This document shows, piece by piece, positions 22,535-29,181 of a DNA stretch of 40,568 nt (its first letter is position 1; each line of letters opens with the position of its first letter). A model generated the notes under the pieces. That model saw only the letters and a program-made list of their open reading frames with translations. It was not told the origin of the DNA and did no database searches. The translations under genes and the position numbers were made by a program. The stretch is from Clostridia bacterium. GTDB taxonomy: Bacteria; Bacillota; Clostridia; Oscillospirales; CAG-272. The stretch spans positions 1-40,568 of the forward strand of contig JAFYLR010000031.1 in NCBI GenBank assembly GCA_017550115.1, in the 5' to 3' direction.

Positions 22535-22563
22535 AACATAAATGTAACTGCGAATGGGTACAA
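22535..22563 (-). promoter_or_regulatory. Possible minus-strand promoter for the 49-aa gene
   Basis: TTGTAC (22563-22558), 17-bp spacer, TATGTT (22540-22535): a moderate match, divergent from the plus promoter at 22567-22594. A small inverted repeat GTTAT/ATAAC lies at its -10. Tentative. Confidence 0.35.
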
Positions 22564-22566
22564 ATC

Positions 22567-22594
22567 TTGTCGTTTTTTCTGATTAAATTATAAT
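22567..22594 (+). promoter_or_regulatory. Promoter of the second HTH gene
   Basis: TTGTCG (22567-22572), 16-bp spacer, TATAAT (22589-22594). The transcript would begin near 22601, just before the four-copy 21-bp repeat array, which would therefore lie in its 5' leader. Confidence 0.6.
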
Positions 22595-22618
22595 ACCGAA
22601 TTTGGCAAAAATCAACAA

Positions 22619-22702
22619 GTAAATTTACGGAAATCGGTGGTAAATTTACGGAGCAATGCCGAAAAATTGCGGAATGATACCGAAAAAATACGGAGTTTGG
22701 AG
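22619..22702 (+). repeat. Four-copy 21-bp tandem repeat array (putative operator/iteron array)
   Basis: Units start at 22619, 22640, 22661 and 22682, exactly 21 bp apart. Cores: GTAAATTTACGGA, GTAAATTTACGGA, GAAAAATTGCGGA, GAAAAAATACGGA. The first two contain the perfect palindrome GTAAATTTAC; the last two read CCG...CGG when the flank is included. A spacing of 21 bp is two helical turns, so a protein could bind all four on one face. It lies between the promoter at 22567 and the GTG start at 22710. Confidence 0.8.
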
Positions 22703-22709
22703 AAAAATA

Positions 22710-23096
22710 GTGTATAGAGATAGAATTCGAGAAATAATGAAAGAAAAAGGAATAAGCAAAAAACAAATGGAGGCCGAAAGCGGAGTCTCTGTAGATACCT
22801 TGCAAAGAATCATGTCTCCTGACAATCCTGATAAAGACTCTCCTACGGTTAAAACCATAGAACATATATGTAGGGTGCTCGGCATTGAAATATGGGAGTT
22901 GTTCTATGTGGGCGACAAAAGCCTCGTTGGTCTTCAAGCGGAGTTGACCGCCTTGCGTGAAGAACGTGACATGCTTCTCGTAGATAATGCCGCGATGAAG
23001 ATTCGCGCAGAAACGCTTCGCGATGAAGTTGATAGACTTAAAGACGAGATGCTTGACACATTTAGATTCGTTAGGAACGAAATTACAAAAAAATAA
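22710..23096 (+). CDS. HTH protein with coiled-coil tail, 128 aa
   Basis: I prefer GTG 22710 (GGAG 7 nt upstream). The upstream ATG at 22656 would force the repeat array to be translated. Seen: an XRE-type HTH, RDRIREIMKEKGISKKQMEA (3-22), ESGVSVDTLQRIMSP, then TVKTIEHICRVLGIEIWELF, followed by a long charged coiled coil (LQAELTALREERDMLLVDNA to RNEITKK). It may be a second repressor or a regulator of int; it may bind the 21-bp array and control itself. The coiled coil suggests it works as a dimer or higher oligomer. Confidence 0.75.
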   Translation: MYRDRIREIMKEKGISKKQMEAESGVSVDTLQRIMSPDNPDKDSPTVKTIEHICRVLGIEIWELFYVGDKSLVGLQAELTALREERDMLLVDNAAMKIRAETLRDEVDRLKDEMLDTFRFVRNEITKK

Positions 23097-23170
23097 GAGG
23101 AGCTCCCAGTTCGCATATTCGGCAAGGTCGTAGAGCTCAGAGCTAAATTTTAATTTTTAGGAGTTTAAAC

Positions 23171-23857
23171 ATGACTTTTTTCTTTGTTTTCTTGATGTTT
23201 CTTTTCTTCGTTTTGATCATCAAACTCATGAAAAACGATACTACAAAAGAGCCCATAAAACCGCCACAAACGCCCCCAGATATTAATGATACAGCTGAAG
23301 AAAATGAATATTTGAAAGATATTTTTGAACTGTTCTTAACTTATTACAACAAATTTACTAAATATGATGTTATAAAAAACAGTTCATTTTATAAACAAAT
23401 TATATGCGCTTATTTATATTCCCACATAGCATCATTTTTGATAGTTGTTTATCATGAGCAGTCGACAATCACAGAAAATATATCAAGCAGACTGACATCT
23501 ACTATAAATCATATTTTTTTAAATGGCGAAGGCATCCCCATTCTTATAGAATGTGTAAGTTTAAATATGAGCATCTTGAACAGAACAATGAGACCAAGAG
23601 CAGTTTGGGATGTTACAGATATAAAAGGTCATAAACTAAACGATCATATCGAGACCTTGGATTCTTTTCTCTTGCTCGGTGATTTAATATATAGTCCGGA
23701 TTTAATATATGATTATGAAAATAGCAATTCATATTCGGCTGATTTTAACGAAAAACTAACATTTTCCGAAAAAATGTTTGAAATTTTGGATTTGCACCAC
23801 GAATTTCTTGAAAAATTGGTCGAAATTTTTGACTTAAGTGAAAATCTGAAGGAGTGA
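23171..23857 (+). CDS. Membrane-anchored protein of unknown function, 228 aa
   Basis: AGGAG lies 9 nt before the ATG. One N-terminal transmembrane helix (about 3-20, FFFVFLMFLFFVLIIKLM), then a short Pro-rich linker (KPPQTPPD), then an alpha-helical soluble part with many Tyr, Phe and Asn residues and no recognised domain. The base composition is A/T-richer than its neighbours. It sits between the second HTH gene and the integrase, in the lysogeny block, where superinfection-exclusion and other conversion genes are common. I infer an inner-membrane or surface-facing protein made in the lysogen; no specific function can be given. Confidence 0.7.
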   Translation: MTFFFVFLMFLFFVLIIKLMKNDTTKEPIKPPQTPPDINDTAEENEYLKDIFELFLTYYNKFTKYDVIKNSSFYKQIICAYLYSHIASFLIVVYHEQSTITENISSRLTSTINHIFLNGEGIPILIECVSLNMSILNRTMRPRAVWDVTDIKGHKLNDHIETLDSFLLLGDLIYSPDLIYDYENSNSYSADFNEKLTFSEKMFEILDLHHEFLEKLVEIFDLSENLKE

Positions 23858-23937
23858 TTTTTATGAAGCAACGCCCGGACGGACGATAGCAAGCAATAAT
23901 AGTATAAGTAAGCGATTAAGAGTAGGAGAGGCAAGCA

Positions 23938-25026
23938 ATGAGATTACCAAACGGATACGGCAACGTATCAAAGCTATCTGGCAAGCGTAGAAAGCCCTAC
24001 AGGGTACGCAAAACAGTAGGGTGGGATGTGGATGCCGCTACAGGAAAAAGCACACAGAAATACGTCACAATCGGATACTATGAAACACGTCAGCTCGCAC
24101 TGCAAGCATTAGCCGACTACAACAAAAACCCCTACGATCTGGATGCGGCAAACATCACGTTCGCAGAGGTTTATGAAAAATGGTCAGCGCGTAAGTTTGA
24201 AGAAATAAGCGCATCAAATATTGCGGGATATAAAGCTTCGTATAAATTGTGTGAGCCTATATATAACAAGGCTTTTTCCGAGTTGAAGCTATCACATTTA
24301 CAGGGCATTGTGGATAATTCGGGCAAAAACTTCCCGACATTAAAAAAACTAAAAATACTATTCAACCAATTATTTGACTATGCCATAGCTAATGAGATTA
24401 TTTCAAGGGACAAAAATATAGTCGAATATGTTGAAGTCGGTACGCAAGAAAAAAGCACATTGCACTATCGTTTCAATGCCGCAGAGCTTGACACCTTATG
24501 GCGTTGGGCGAGCGGAAATGAATACGTGCAAGTCATTTTGATGCTCATTTATTCCGGAGTAAGACCGGGAGAGCTATTTGCCACAAAATGCGCCAATGTA
24601 AATTTGGAAGAAAAATCATTTACCATTGAAAAAGGCAAAACGGTGAACGCTGCACGTAAAGTCCCGATCCACGATAGCACTCTTCCCTTCTTCGAGCATT
24701 GGATGAACAAGGGGAATGAATATCTCATCACAAATTTGAGTGGCAAAAAATTCAACTTCGACACAGCCCACGGAGTATATACCGATTCGTTTTGGACTCC
24801 ACTCCTCAAAGATATGGGGATACTCGAATACAAAAACGCGGACGGAAAAATCACAAATCATCTCCCCGACGATACGCGCCACACCTTCACATCAATGTGG
24901 AAAGAAAAGAAGCTTGACGAAGCAATGCGAAGAAAGATACAAGGCCATTCCGGCAAAGGCATCGGAGAGATCGTTTACACCCACTTTGAATTTGAAAAAT
25001 TAAGAGAAGAACTAAACCAGCTATAA
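23938..25026 (+). CDS. int: Tyrosine integrase (site-specific recombinase)
   Basis: 362 aa, full length. It inserts the phage circle at attB and, with an excisionase, removes it. Seen: an N-terminal arm-binding domain (about 1-65, with GYGNVSKLSGKRRKPYRVRK), a core-binding domain (about 70-165), and a catalytic domain with Arg 209 (SGVRPGEL), the box DDTRHTF (Arg 314), GHSGKG (His 337) and the nucleophile Tyr 347 (VYTHF). Odd: the usual H-x-x-R box reads D-D-T-R, so the first histidine is Asp 311. GGAG precedes the ATG. It is the last gene of the plus-strand lysogeny block, followed by repeats that may be attP arms and by a terminator. Confidence 0.93.
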   Translation: MRLPNGYGNVSKLSGKRRKPYRVRKTVGWDVDAATGKSTQKYVTIGYYETRQLALQALADYNKNPYDLDAANITFAEVYEKWSARKFEEISASNIAGYKASYKLCEPIYNKAFSELKLSHLQGIVDNSGKNFPTLKKLKILFNQLFDYAIANEIISRDKNIVEYVEVGTQEKSTLHYRFNAAELDTLWRWASGNEYVQVILMLIYSGVRPGELFATKCANVNLEEKSFTIEKGKTVNAARKVPIHDSTLPFFEHWMNKGNEYLITNLSGKKFNFDTAHGVYTDSFWTPLLKDMGILEYKNADGKITNHLPDDTRHTFTSMWKEKKLDEAMRRKIQGHSGKGIGEIVYTHFEFEKLREELNQL

Positions 25027-25033
25027 TCGCTTT

Positions 25034-25225
25034 GTGTCATGTGCGTGTCATACGTGTGTCATATAGCCAAAATTTCACACGCTTTTAAACACACGTAAAA
25101 CACAAAAACCCCCTGTAAACACTTGATTTACAGGGGATTTGATTTTTATTGGATTTATCTCTTCGAGAACTAAAAAAACCTGTATTTAGCCACTTTTTCA
25201 GCTTTTTGTGTCATATAAGTGACAT
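25034..25225. other. Candidate attP region: integrase arm-type repeats
   Basis: GTGTCAT occurs at 25034, 25045 and 25056 (11-bp period), again at 25208, and GTGACAT at 25219. The last pair forms the inverted repeat TGTCA-6 nt-TGACA. Direct arm repeats on one side and an inverted pair on the other, right after int, fit an attachment site. The crossover core is not identified. Confidence 0.45.
25109..25150 (+). terminator. Terminator of the integrase operon
   Basis: CCCCTGTAAA / TTTACAGGGG, 10-bp perfect stem with a 7-nt loop, followed by a T-rich tract. It sits about 85 bp after the int stop. Confidence 0.75.
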
Positions 25226-25296
25226 ATATTTTGAATCGTTTACACGGAAATTGGATAATTTTTCAGATAACTGAGGTCGCCTTAGATGTATTTTAA

Positions 25297-25335
25297 ATAA
25301 AAAAAGACCGAGGGGGGGGGTTACTCCTCGGTCTT
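25297..25335 (-). terminator. Terminator of the second accessory unit
   Basis: AAGACCGAGG / CCTCGGTCTT perfect 10-bp stem; on the minus strand it is followed by TTTTTTTATT. The loop contains the TAA stop of the HTH gene and most of a run of nine C (nine G on the plus strand, 25312-25320). Confidence 0.85.
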
Positions 25336-25497
25336 GTTCATTGAGTTGAGCTTGTCCACTATAAGCTGTTCAACGTAAGTCGGTGGTTTACGTCTGCCCG
25401 TCTCCCACTCTTCGATGGTGCGTTTGGGAATGCCGAGCAGATCGGACATCGCTTGTTGAGTAAGATGCGCTTTGATACGTGCTTCTTTAAGGGTCAT
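25321..25497 (-). CDS. XRE-type HTH regulator of the accessory unit, 58 aa
   Basis: ATG at 25497 overlaps the upstream stop (TGATG), so it is coupled. The product is one compact HTH domain: TLKEARIKAHLTQQAMSDLL, then GIPKRTIEEWETGRRKPPTY. Its order after the 175-aa gene resembles a toxin-antitoxin or effector-regulator pair in which the second gene binds the shared promoter. This is inference from layout. The gene ends inside the terminator hairpin. Confidence 0.75.
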   Translation of the reverse strand: MTLKEARIKAHLTQQAMSDLLGIPKRTIEEWETGRRKPPTYVEQLIVDKLNSMNKTEE

Positions 25498-26024
25498 CAC
25501 ACGCGCGGCTCCTTGTGCCAATGAATGATGCAGCCGTACTCTCCTGCGCGATAGATTGTGAAGTGACGATAACCGCCGTGCTCTCTCAATTTGAGAGCAA
25601 GTCCGCTATCATCGTAGATTGTGAGCCAAACCTCGCCGTCAAACACCGCACGGTAGTGTTCACCTATAACCACGTTACCTTCGCACAGATACGCATAATA
25701 AGCAGCATCGCCACCAAAGCGCAGGTCAAACACGCCACCAACCGTTCTTACGGTAAGTGCGGATATGTCGCTATCGCCTATGAACACGCTTTCGAACTCC
25801 TTGTAGCTTTTTGCTTCGCCGTCGTCTATTGCGAACTCCGATATAATGCAGTAATAGTTAGGGTGCGACGTAATAACGCCGCCGCGAGTGTTAACGAATT
25901 CTATTATTCTGTCCTTATCGCCCGAGCTTGTGTAGAAGAATCTAATCGTTGTGTCGTTATCGCGCATAAAGTCAACGTCGGGAAGCATAGTCTTGATATC
26001 GTTTGTGAGTTGTATGAATGTCAT
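25497..26024 (-). CDS. Accessory protein of unknown function, 175 aa
   Basis: Not recognised. It is driven by its own consensus promoter (26080-26108) between a late-operon terminator and its own terminator, so it is a separate cassette. Seen: a mixed alpha/beta protein with many Tyr and Asp residues, e.g. YKEFESVFIGDSDISALTVR, and a C-terminal FTIYRAGEYGCIIHWHKEP. No membrane segment, no known catalytic motif. The SD AGGAG is 15 nt before the ATG, which is long; an ATT codon in frame lies 6 nt after it. Probably made in the lysogen and potentially a defence, exclusion or fitness gene; the coupled HTH gene would regulate it. Confidence 0.7.
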   Translation of the reverse strand: MTFIQLTNDIKTMLPDVDFMRDNDTTIRFFYTSSGDKDRIIEFVNTRGGVITSHPNYYCIISEFAIDDGEAKSYKEFESVFIGDSDISALTVRTVGGVFDLRFGGDAAYYAYLCEGNVVIGEHYRAVFDGEVWLTIYDDSGLALKLREHGGYRHFTIYRAGEYGCIIHWHKEPRV

Positions 26025-26079
26025 TTTCTTAATGTTTGTCTCCTTTTAAAAAGTTGTGTTCGGTTTGCCTTGTGACACT

Positions 26080-26108
26080 ATTATACCACGCATTGAGCGG
26101 TTTGTCAA
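26080..26108 (-). promoter_or_regulatory. Consensus sigma-A promoter of the second accessory unit
   Basis: On the minus strand: TTGACA (26108-26103), 17-bp spacer, TATAAT (26085-26080), with TG one base before the -10. All 12 hexamer positions are consensus. Strong, constitutive-looking expression from the prophage is expected unless the HTH protein represses it. Confidence 0.9.
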
Positions 26109-26132
26109 TAGGTTTTTTGAATTTTTTACTTT

Positions 26133-26178
26133 TTTTGAAAAATAACAAGCCCGCCACTCATTGCGCGACAGGCTTGTA
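26133..26178 (-). terminator. Terminator ending late module II
   Basis: On the minus strand ACAAGCC pairs with GGCTTGT, with an inner CGC/GCG pairing, and TATTTTT follows. It separates the last late gene (26253) from the accessory unit's promoter. Confidence 0.75.
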
Positions 26179-26252
26179 CTCCTCTTCAGCTTAAACCTCA
26201 GCCAAAGAGATGCGAATGTAATAAAGGACACCCTTTCGGATGCCCCTTGTGG

Positions 26253-26552
26253 TTACATTGACAGGACATGGCGCACCATTGCCACCTTTTCTGCAAAATG
26301 CTTGATACAGTTTTCCCAAGCTTTTTCCTCTTCTTCAGTGAGCGTGTATACCTTATTAAGCTCCTCGATATCTTCCGTGTAAAGCTCATACAGTATATTT
26401 GCGTGTTTTAGTTCATCGTGCGCCATCTCTTTAAATTTGTTCGCATGACCGAGATTGCCTCTTGCCTTGCACTTGATATACTTTTCTGCGTATTCAAATG
26501 CGCCGTCAAGCTCTTCGCAGATTTCCTCTATCTTTTCGTGAATCATCTTCAT
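26253..26552 (-). CDS. Small all-helical protein, 99 aa
   Basis: Coding ATG at 26552, after AGGGG. It reads as a four-helix-bundle pattern with regular Glu and His residues: IHEKIEEICEELDGAFEYAE, then KFKEMAHDELKHANILYELY and EEEEKAWENCIKHFAEKVAM. The spacing resembles ferritin-like proteins, but E-x-x-H motifs alone do not prove metal binding. Last gene of late module II, role unknown. Confidence 0.65.
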   Translation of the reverse strand: MKMIHEKIEEICEELDGAFEYAEKYIKCKARGNLGHANKFKEMAHDELKHANILYELYTEDIEELNKVYTLTEEEEKAWENCIKHFAEKVAMVRHVLSM

Positions 26553-26553
26553 A

Positions 26554-26904
26554 TTACCCCTCCGTTATAAATCGGTGCAACTCGTCTACGTCCGACGGAT
26601 AGAACGTGAAGTTGCCGAACATAGGCAATGCAAAGCTTAACTTCCCCTTTGCCTCGATCTGTGCCTTGATATCTCGCATCAGACCGTCTATGTCAACCAT
26701 ACCCGATTCGTTAATAATACCAAAAGTGCGTACAAACGGATTGCCCGCTAATGTCGCCTTGAGTGTGTTTGTGTCACCTATAATTCGAGACACCGCTATT
26801 CGTGCAAGCATTTCCTGCCAATCGTTCATTCTCGTGAATACGTTTGCGTTAAGGTATCGTATGACACCATTTATCGCTCTATCAAATTCTATCATCGTTT
26901 TCAC
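26554..26904 (-). CDS. Hypothetical late protein, 116 aa
   Basis: Not recognised. AGAGGTGAAAACG precedes the ATG. Mixed helix and strand, with FDRAINGVIRYLNANVFTRM and FALPMFGNFTFYPSDVDELH; no membrane segment. It sits directly before the 99-aa helical gene (1-bp gap), and in phages of this kind these two often follow the Gly-rich protein at 26944-27504. Possibly a virion-associated or lysis-associated accessory. Confidence 0.65.
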   Translation of the reverse strand: MKTMIEFDRAINGVIRYLNANVFTRMNDWQEMLARIAVSRIIGDTNTLKATLAGNPFVRTFGIINESGMVDIDGLMRDIKAQIEAKGKLSFALPMFGNFTFYPSDVDELHRFITEG

Positions 26905-26943
26905 CTCTTAATTGAGGCGGTTTTTAAGCCGCCTCTTTTGTTG

Positions 26944-27504
26944 TTATGCGCCTGTGGTTGCCGTAGGAGCCGTCCAAGAGTTGTACTGAGGCATGGGAAC
27001 AGGGCAAATATTTTCTGCTGAAATAACCGTTTTTGTGAGAGCCATAAGCTGTGCGATCTGCCCCTGTATGCAAGAAACCGCGCCGTTCAATGTGGCATTA
27101 TATACAGCCTGCTGCGCATTCTGCGCCTCGATTACGCCTATCTTTGTGTTAAGTCTTTCATATACATCGGCGATTTTCTGGTCGGTGTATATTGTACTTT
27201 CAAGGTGTGATATCCTGCTATCTCTGTCGGCAATCTCTCTTGTAAGAGCCGCCTCCTTGCTTGTTACACAACCATCGCCACAACGATGTTCCGCGTTGTT
27301 TATCAGATTGTTCATTGCGGAGAAGTAATAAGCCAAAACAGCCGCATCACCGCCATTTCCGTTGTCGCACGTGGTCTTTGCGCCGCCACCGAGAATGCCG
27401 CCAAGATTGTTCAATATGCCTGTAGCACCCGCCGTGCCTATGCTGCCCAACACTGTGTTGAGAGCCGCCCAACCTTTACTTGAATACTTGTTTTCTACAT
27501 CCAT
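26944..27504 (-). CDS. Gly-rich N-terminus plus coiled-coil late protein, 186 aa
   Basis: Seen: a glycine-rich hydrophobic stretch (about 12-44, LNTVLGSIGTAGATGILNNL then GGILGGGAKT) and a central coiled coil (EIADRDSRISHLESTIYTDQ). The C-terminus holds the pattern ICPVPMPQYNSW. This last motif recurs in late proteins of gut phages of unknown function, and I rely on that memory only. Cysteines at about 46, 75, 79, 146 and 167 could form disulfides. The Gly-rich start may be a membrane-interacting segment. Confidence 0.65.
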   Translation of the reverse strand: MDVENKYSSKGWAALNTVLGSIGTAGATGILNNLGGILGGGAKTTCDNGNGGDAAVLAYYFSAMNNLINNAEHRCGDGCVTSKEAALTREIADRDSRISHLESTIYTDQKIADVYERLNTKIGVIEAQNAQQAVYNATLNGAVSCIQGQIAQLMALTKTVISAENICPVPMPQYNSWTAPTATTGA

Positions 27505-27589
27505 AAATTAAATACCTTCTTTCTTTTATTTTTTTGATCGAAGCGTTAGCCAAATCGCGCGCATTTTGCTTCCGTCTTCACCATTATGA

Positions 27590-27635
27590 TAAAAGAAAAA
27601 AGACAGTATCTCAAGCAACTGAAAAACTGCCTTTT
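27590..27635 (-). terminator. Possible terminator between late subunits
   Basis: On the minus strand AAAAGGCAGT pairs with ACTGTCTTTT (one G-U), with a loop of about 18 nt followed by TTC-rich DNA. Weaker than the other terminators. The 153-bp gap it lies in holds no gene I can support. Confidence 0.4.
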
Positions 27636-27657
27636 GTATTACTATTTGTGCGCCCAA

Positions 27658-27933
27658 TCATATACCGAAAGTATACTGAATAGATGGAGTTTCTTTCCCT
27701 TCCTCAAGGTGTTTCAAAACGAGGTGCAAATTGGGATAAATTATCTTTTTTAGCCCCTGCGGAGACAAGTGGAAGGGGTCTATCATCTCGTCAACGGAAA
27801 GACCGTCAAACAGATATGTTTCAATAACCTTGCGGTTTCTCAGGCCGTCCCTACCTATGATCCACTCGTCTATAACGTCTTGGATCTCACTCCTCGGATG
27901 TGCATTCGTTATTCTGTCCCTCAGCTGTTCCAT
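27658..27933 (-). CDS. Sigma region 4-like HTH protein, 91 aa
   Basis: Start chosen at ATG 27933 (AGGAG 7 nt upstream); the longer frame to 28017 lies wholly inside the preceding gene. The core VIDEWIIGRDGLRNRKVIET, then YLFDGLSVDEMIDPFHLSPQ and GLKKIIYPNLHLVLKHLEEG, looks like the HTH of sigma-like phage regulators. It overlaps the membrane-protein gene by 47 nt. It may control the following late genes; that is inference. Confidence 0.65.
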   Translation of the reverse strand: MEQLRDRITNAHPRSEIQDVIDEWIIGRDGLRNRKVIETYLFDGLSVDEMIDPFHLSPQGLKKIIYPNLHLVLKHLEEGKETPSIQYTFGI

Positions 27934-28813
27934 TTTTATTCTCCTGTTTATTAAAATCGTTGGAATGCCATGCAATGCACTCCTCAAGCAGATATGTTCT
28001 CGTTTCAGCGCATTCAACGTGACCGTCTACGATATTATAATAGCCGTTCTGATAGCCTTTAACGCCGTTGAGGATTATGCAGAACACCTTCATCATACAA
28101 GCGGTTACGGTTGCAAATGAAAGGTCTTGTATTACTTCTATAACCATTGACGCGGCAAAGAAGGTTGATATAAGTGTTGGGACGAGGAAGGAAAGGTCTT
28201 TTATTCGTTCAGCCCGTGCTGTAGAGAGCCTTAGCTTAATTTGCTTTTCGTCCTCGACCGCAAATATCAAGTTATCTTGGCTTATTACGATAGGCTTGAG
28301 CTTATTCGCCCTATTTATAACACTTCGAACCGCTTTCGGGGTATCAGTGGGCAATTCGTCCATCATATAATTTTCGGCATACTCGTCGTAAGAAATTCCC
28401 ACCTGTGCAAGCAGCGCATTACGGCGCCGTATGAGGTCTTGTTCCGCATAATCGGTGCAGAATTTCATCAGACCGCGCATACCGACTTTAGCTTGACATT
28501 CACGTGATACACTCTTATGCTCTGCAATGGCATTTTTATAGCGTTCCTCGCGCATTCCCTCACGGGTACCCATATGCTTAGTCGAGTAATATTCAACGAC
28601 ACAGCAGAAAAATAGCACAACGAGCGATGGCGAGAAAGCCGCAGTTATCGCAAAACCGCCATCAAGATCGGTGAAGAATACCATTGCGGCTACTACTATA
28701 GCGAGGAATGCAACTATAAGAGAGCTGTTTGCGGCTATGCCTTTTGCAGCCTTTTTTATGCCAAGATTAAAGTCGGGGATTGTGAAGTCTGCGCTTGTGT
28801 TCTTGTCATCCAT
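27887..28813 (-). CDS. Membrane protein with four predicted helices, 308 aa
   Basis: Not recognised. Two hydrophobic helices near the N-terminus (about 28-50, SSLIVAFLAIVVAAMVFFTD, and about 54-74), a basic cytoplasmic-looking middle, and two more helices at about 209-250 (SFLVPTLISTFFAASMVIEV and TVTACMMKVFCIILNGVKGY). The last gene of a row of three membrane proteins in the lysis/tail-end area. It could be a holin, a spanin-like partner or an infection-time membrane protein; there is no family evidence for any of these. Confidence 0.7.
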   Translation of the reverse strand: MDDKNTSADFTIPDFNLGIKKAAKGIAANSSLIVAFLAIVVAAMVFFTDLDGGFAITAAFSPSLVVLFFCCVVEYYSTKHMGTREGMREERYKNAIAEHKSVSRECQAKVGMRGLMKFCTDYAEQDLIRRRNALLAQVGISYDEYAENYMMDELPTDTPKAVRSVINRANKLKPIVISQDNLIFAVEDEKQIKLRLSTARAERIKDLSFLVPTLISTFFAASMVIEVIQDLSFATVTACMMKVFCIILNGVKGYQNGYYNIVDGHVECAETRTYLLEECIAWHSNDFNKQENKNGTAEGQNNECTSEE

Positions 28814-29181
28814 TAATTTACACCTTCTTTATGCTTTAAATGCTTCTCGATGCGGAATATACATCCTCCGAGAAGGTTTGAGAGAAGCCCTATAAATGCC
28901 ACCGTCTCTACACCTTTAGCGAGCTTGCTAAACACCGTGACAAGCACGTAAATTACAAGCCATATTACCCAAGATGCAGGCGTACCCTTAAAGTACGCCT
29001 TTAGCTGTTTGATGAACGGGAGACAGCATAGGAGTATCAATATCGCAGAGAATGCTGATACGGCTGTTTCGGTCTGCTTAAACCACAACGGGAAGTATTC
29101 AAGCGTTGTGATAATGGGAGGTGCTACGCACACGGCAAGACCGAGCGAGTGGAGTATGAAAATTTTATGAGACAGCTTCAT
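28813..29181 (-). CDS. Holin-like membrane protein, 122 aa
   Basis: Three to four transmembrane helices: about 5-25 (HKIFILHSLGLAVCVAPPII), 40-58 (VSAFSAILILLCCLPFI), 69-85 (SWVIWLVIYVLVTVFS) and 93-108. A short positively charged C-terminus (RIEKHLKHKEGVN) follows. Size, helix count, basic tail and position after the tail genes fit a holin. It overlaps the upstream gene by 17 nt and touches the next start (1-nt overlap). Confidence 0.6.
   Translation of the reverse strand: MKLSHKIFILHSLGLAVCVAPPIITTLEYFPLWFKQTETAVSAFSAILILLCCLPFIKQLKAYFKGTPASWVIWLVIYVLVTVFSKLAKGVETVAFIGLLSNLLGGCIFRIEKHLKHKEGVN

Noticed and set aside
22656..22709. Upstream ATG that would extend the second HTH protein by 18 residues
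   Set aside because: The extra residues are encoded by the 21-bp repeats and there is no SD; GTG 22710 has a good one.
23863..23889. 8-codon open frame (MKQRPDGR) with a good SD before int
   Set aside because: Too short to support as a gene; it may be a leader or chance.
25312..25320. G9 tract as a phase-variable switch
   Set aside because: It lies after the stop codon of the HTH gene, in a terminator loop, so length changes would not alter a protein.
27626..27635. Third copy of the late-promoter box (GGCAGTTTTT on the minus strand)
   Set aside because: Only ten bases match, there is no -10 after it, and it is part of a hairpin.
27586..27741. Short plus-strand frame beginning MIKEKRQYLKQLKN
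   Set aside because: No SD, antisense to the sigma-like gene, and its first half is the terminator hairpin.
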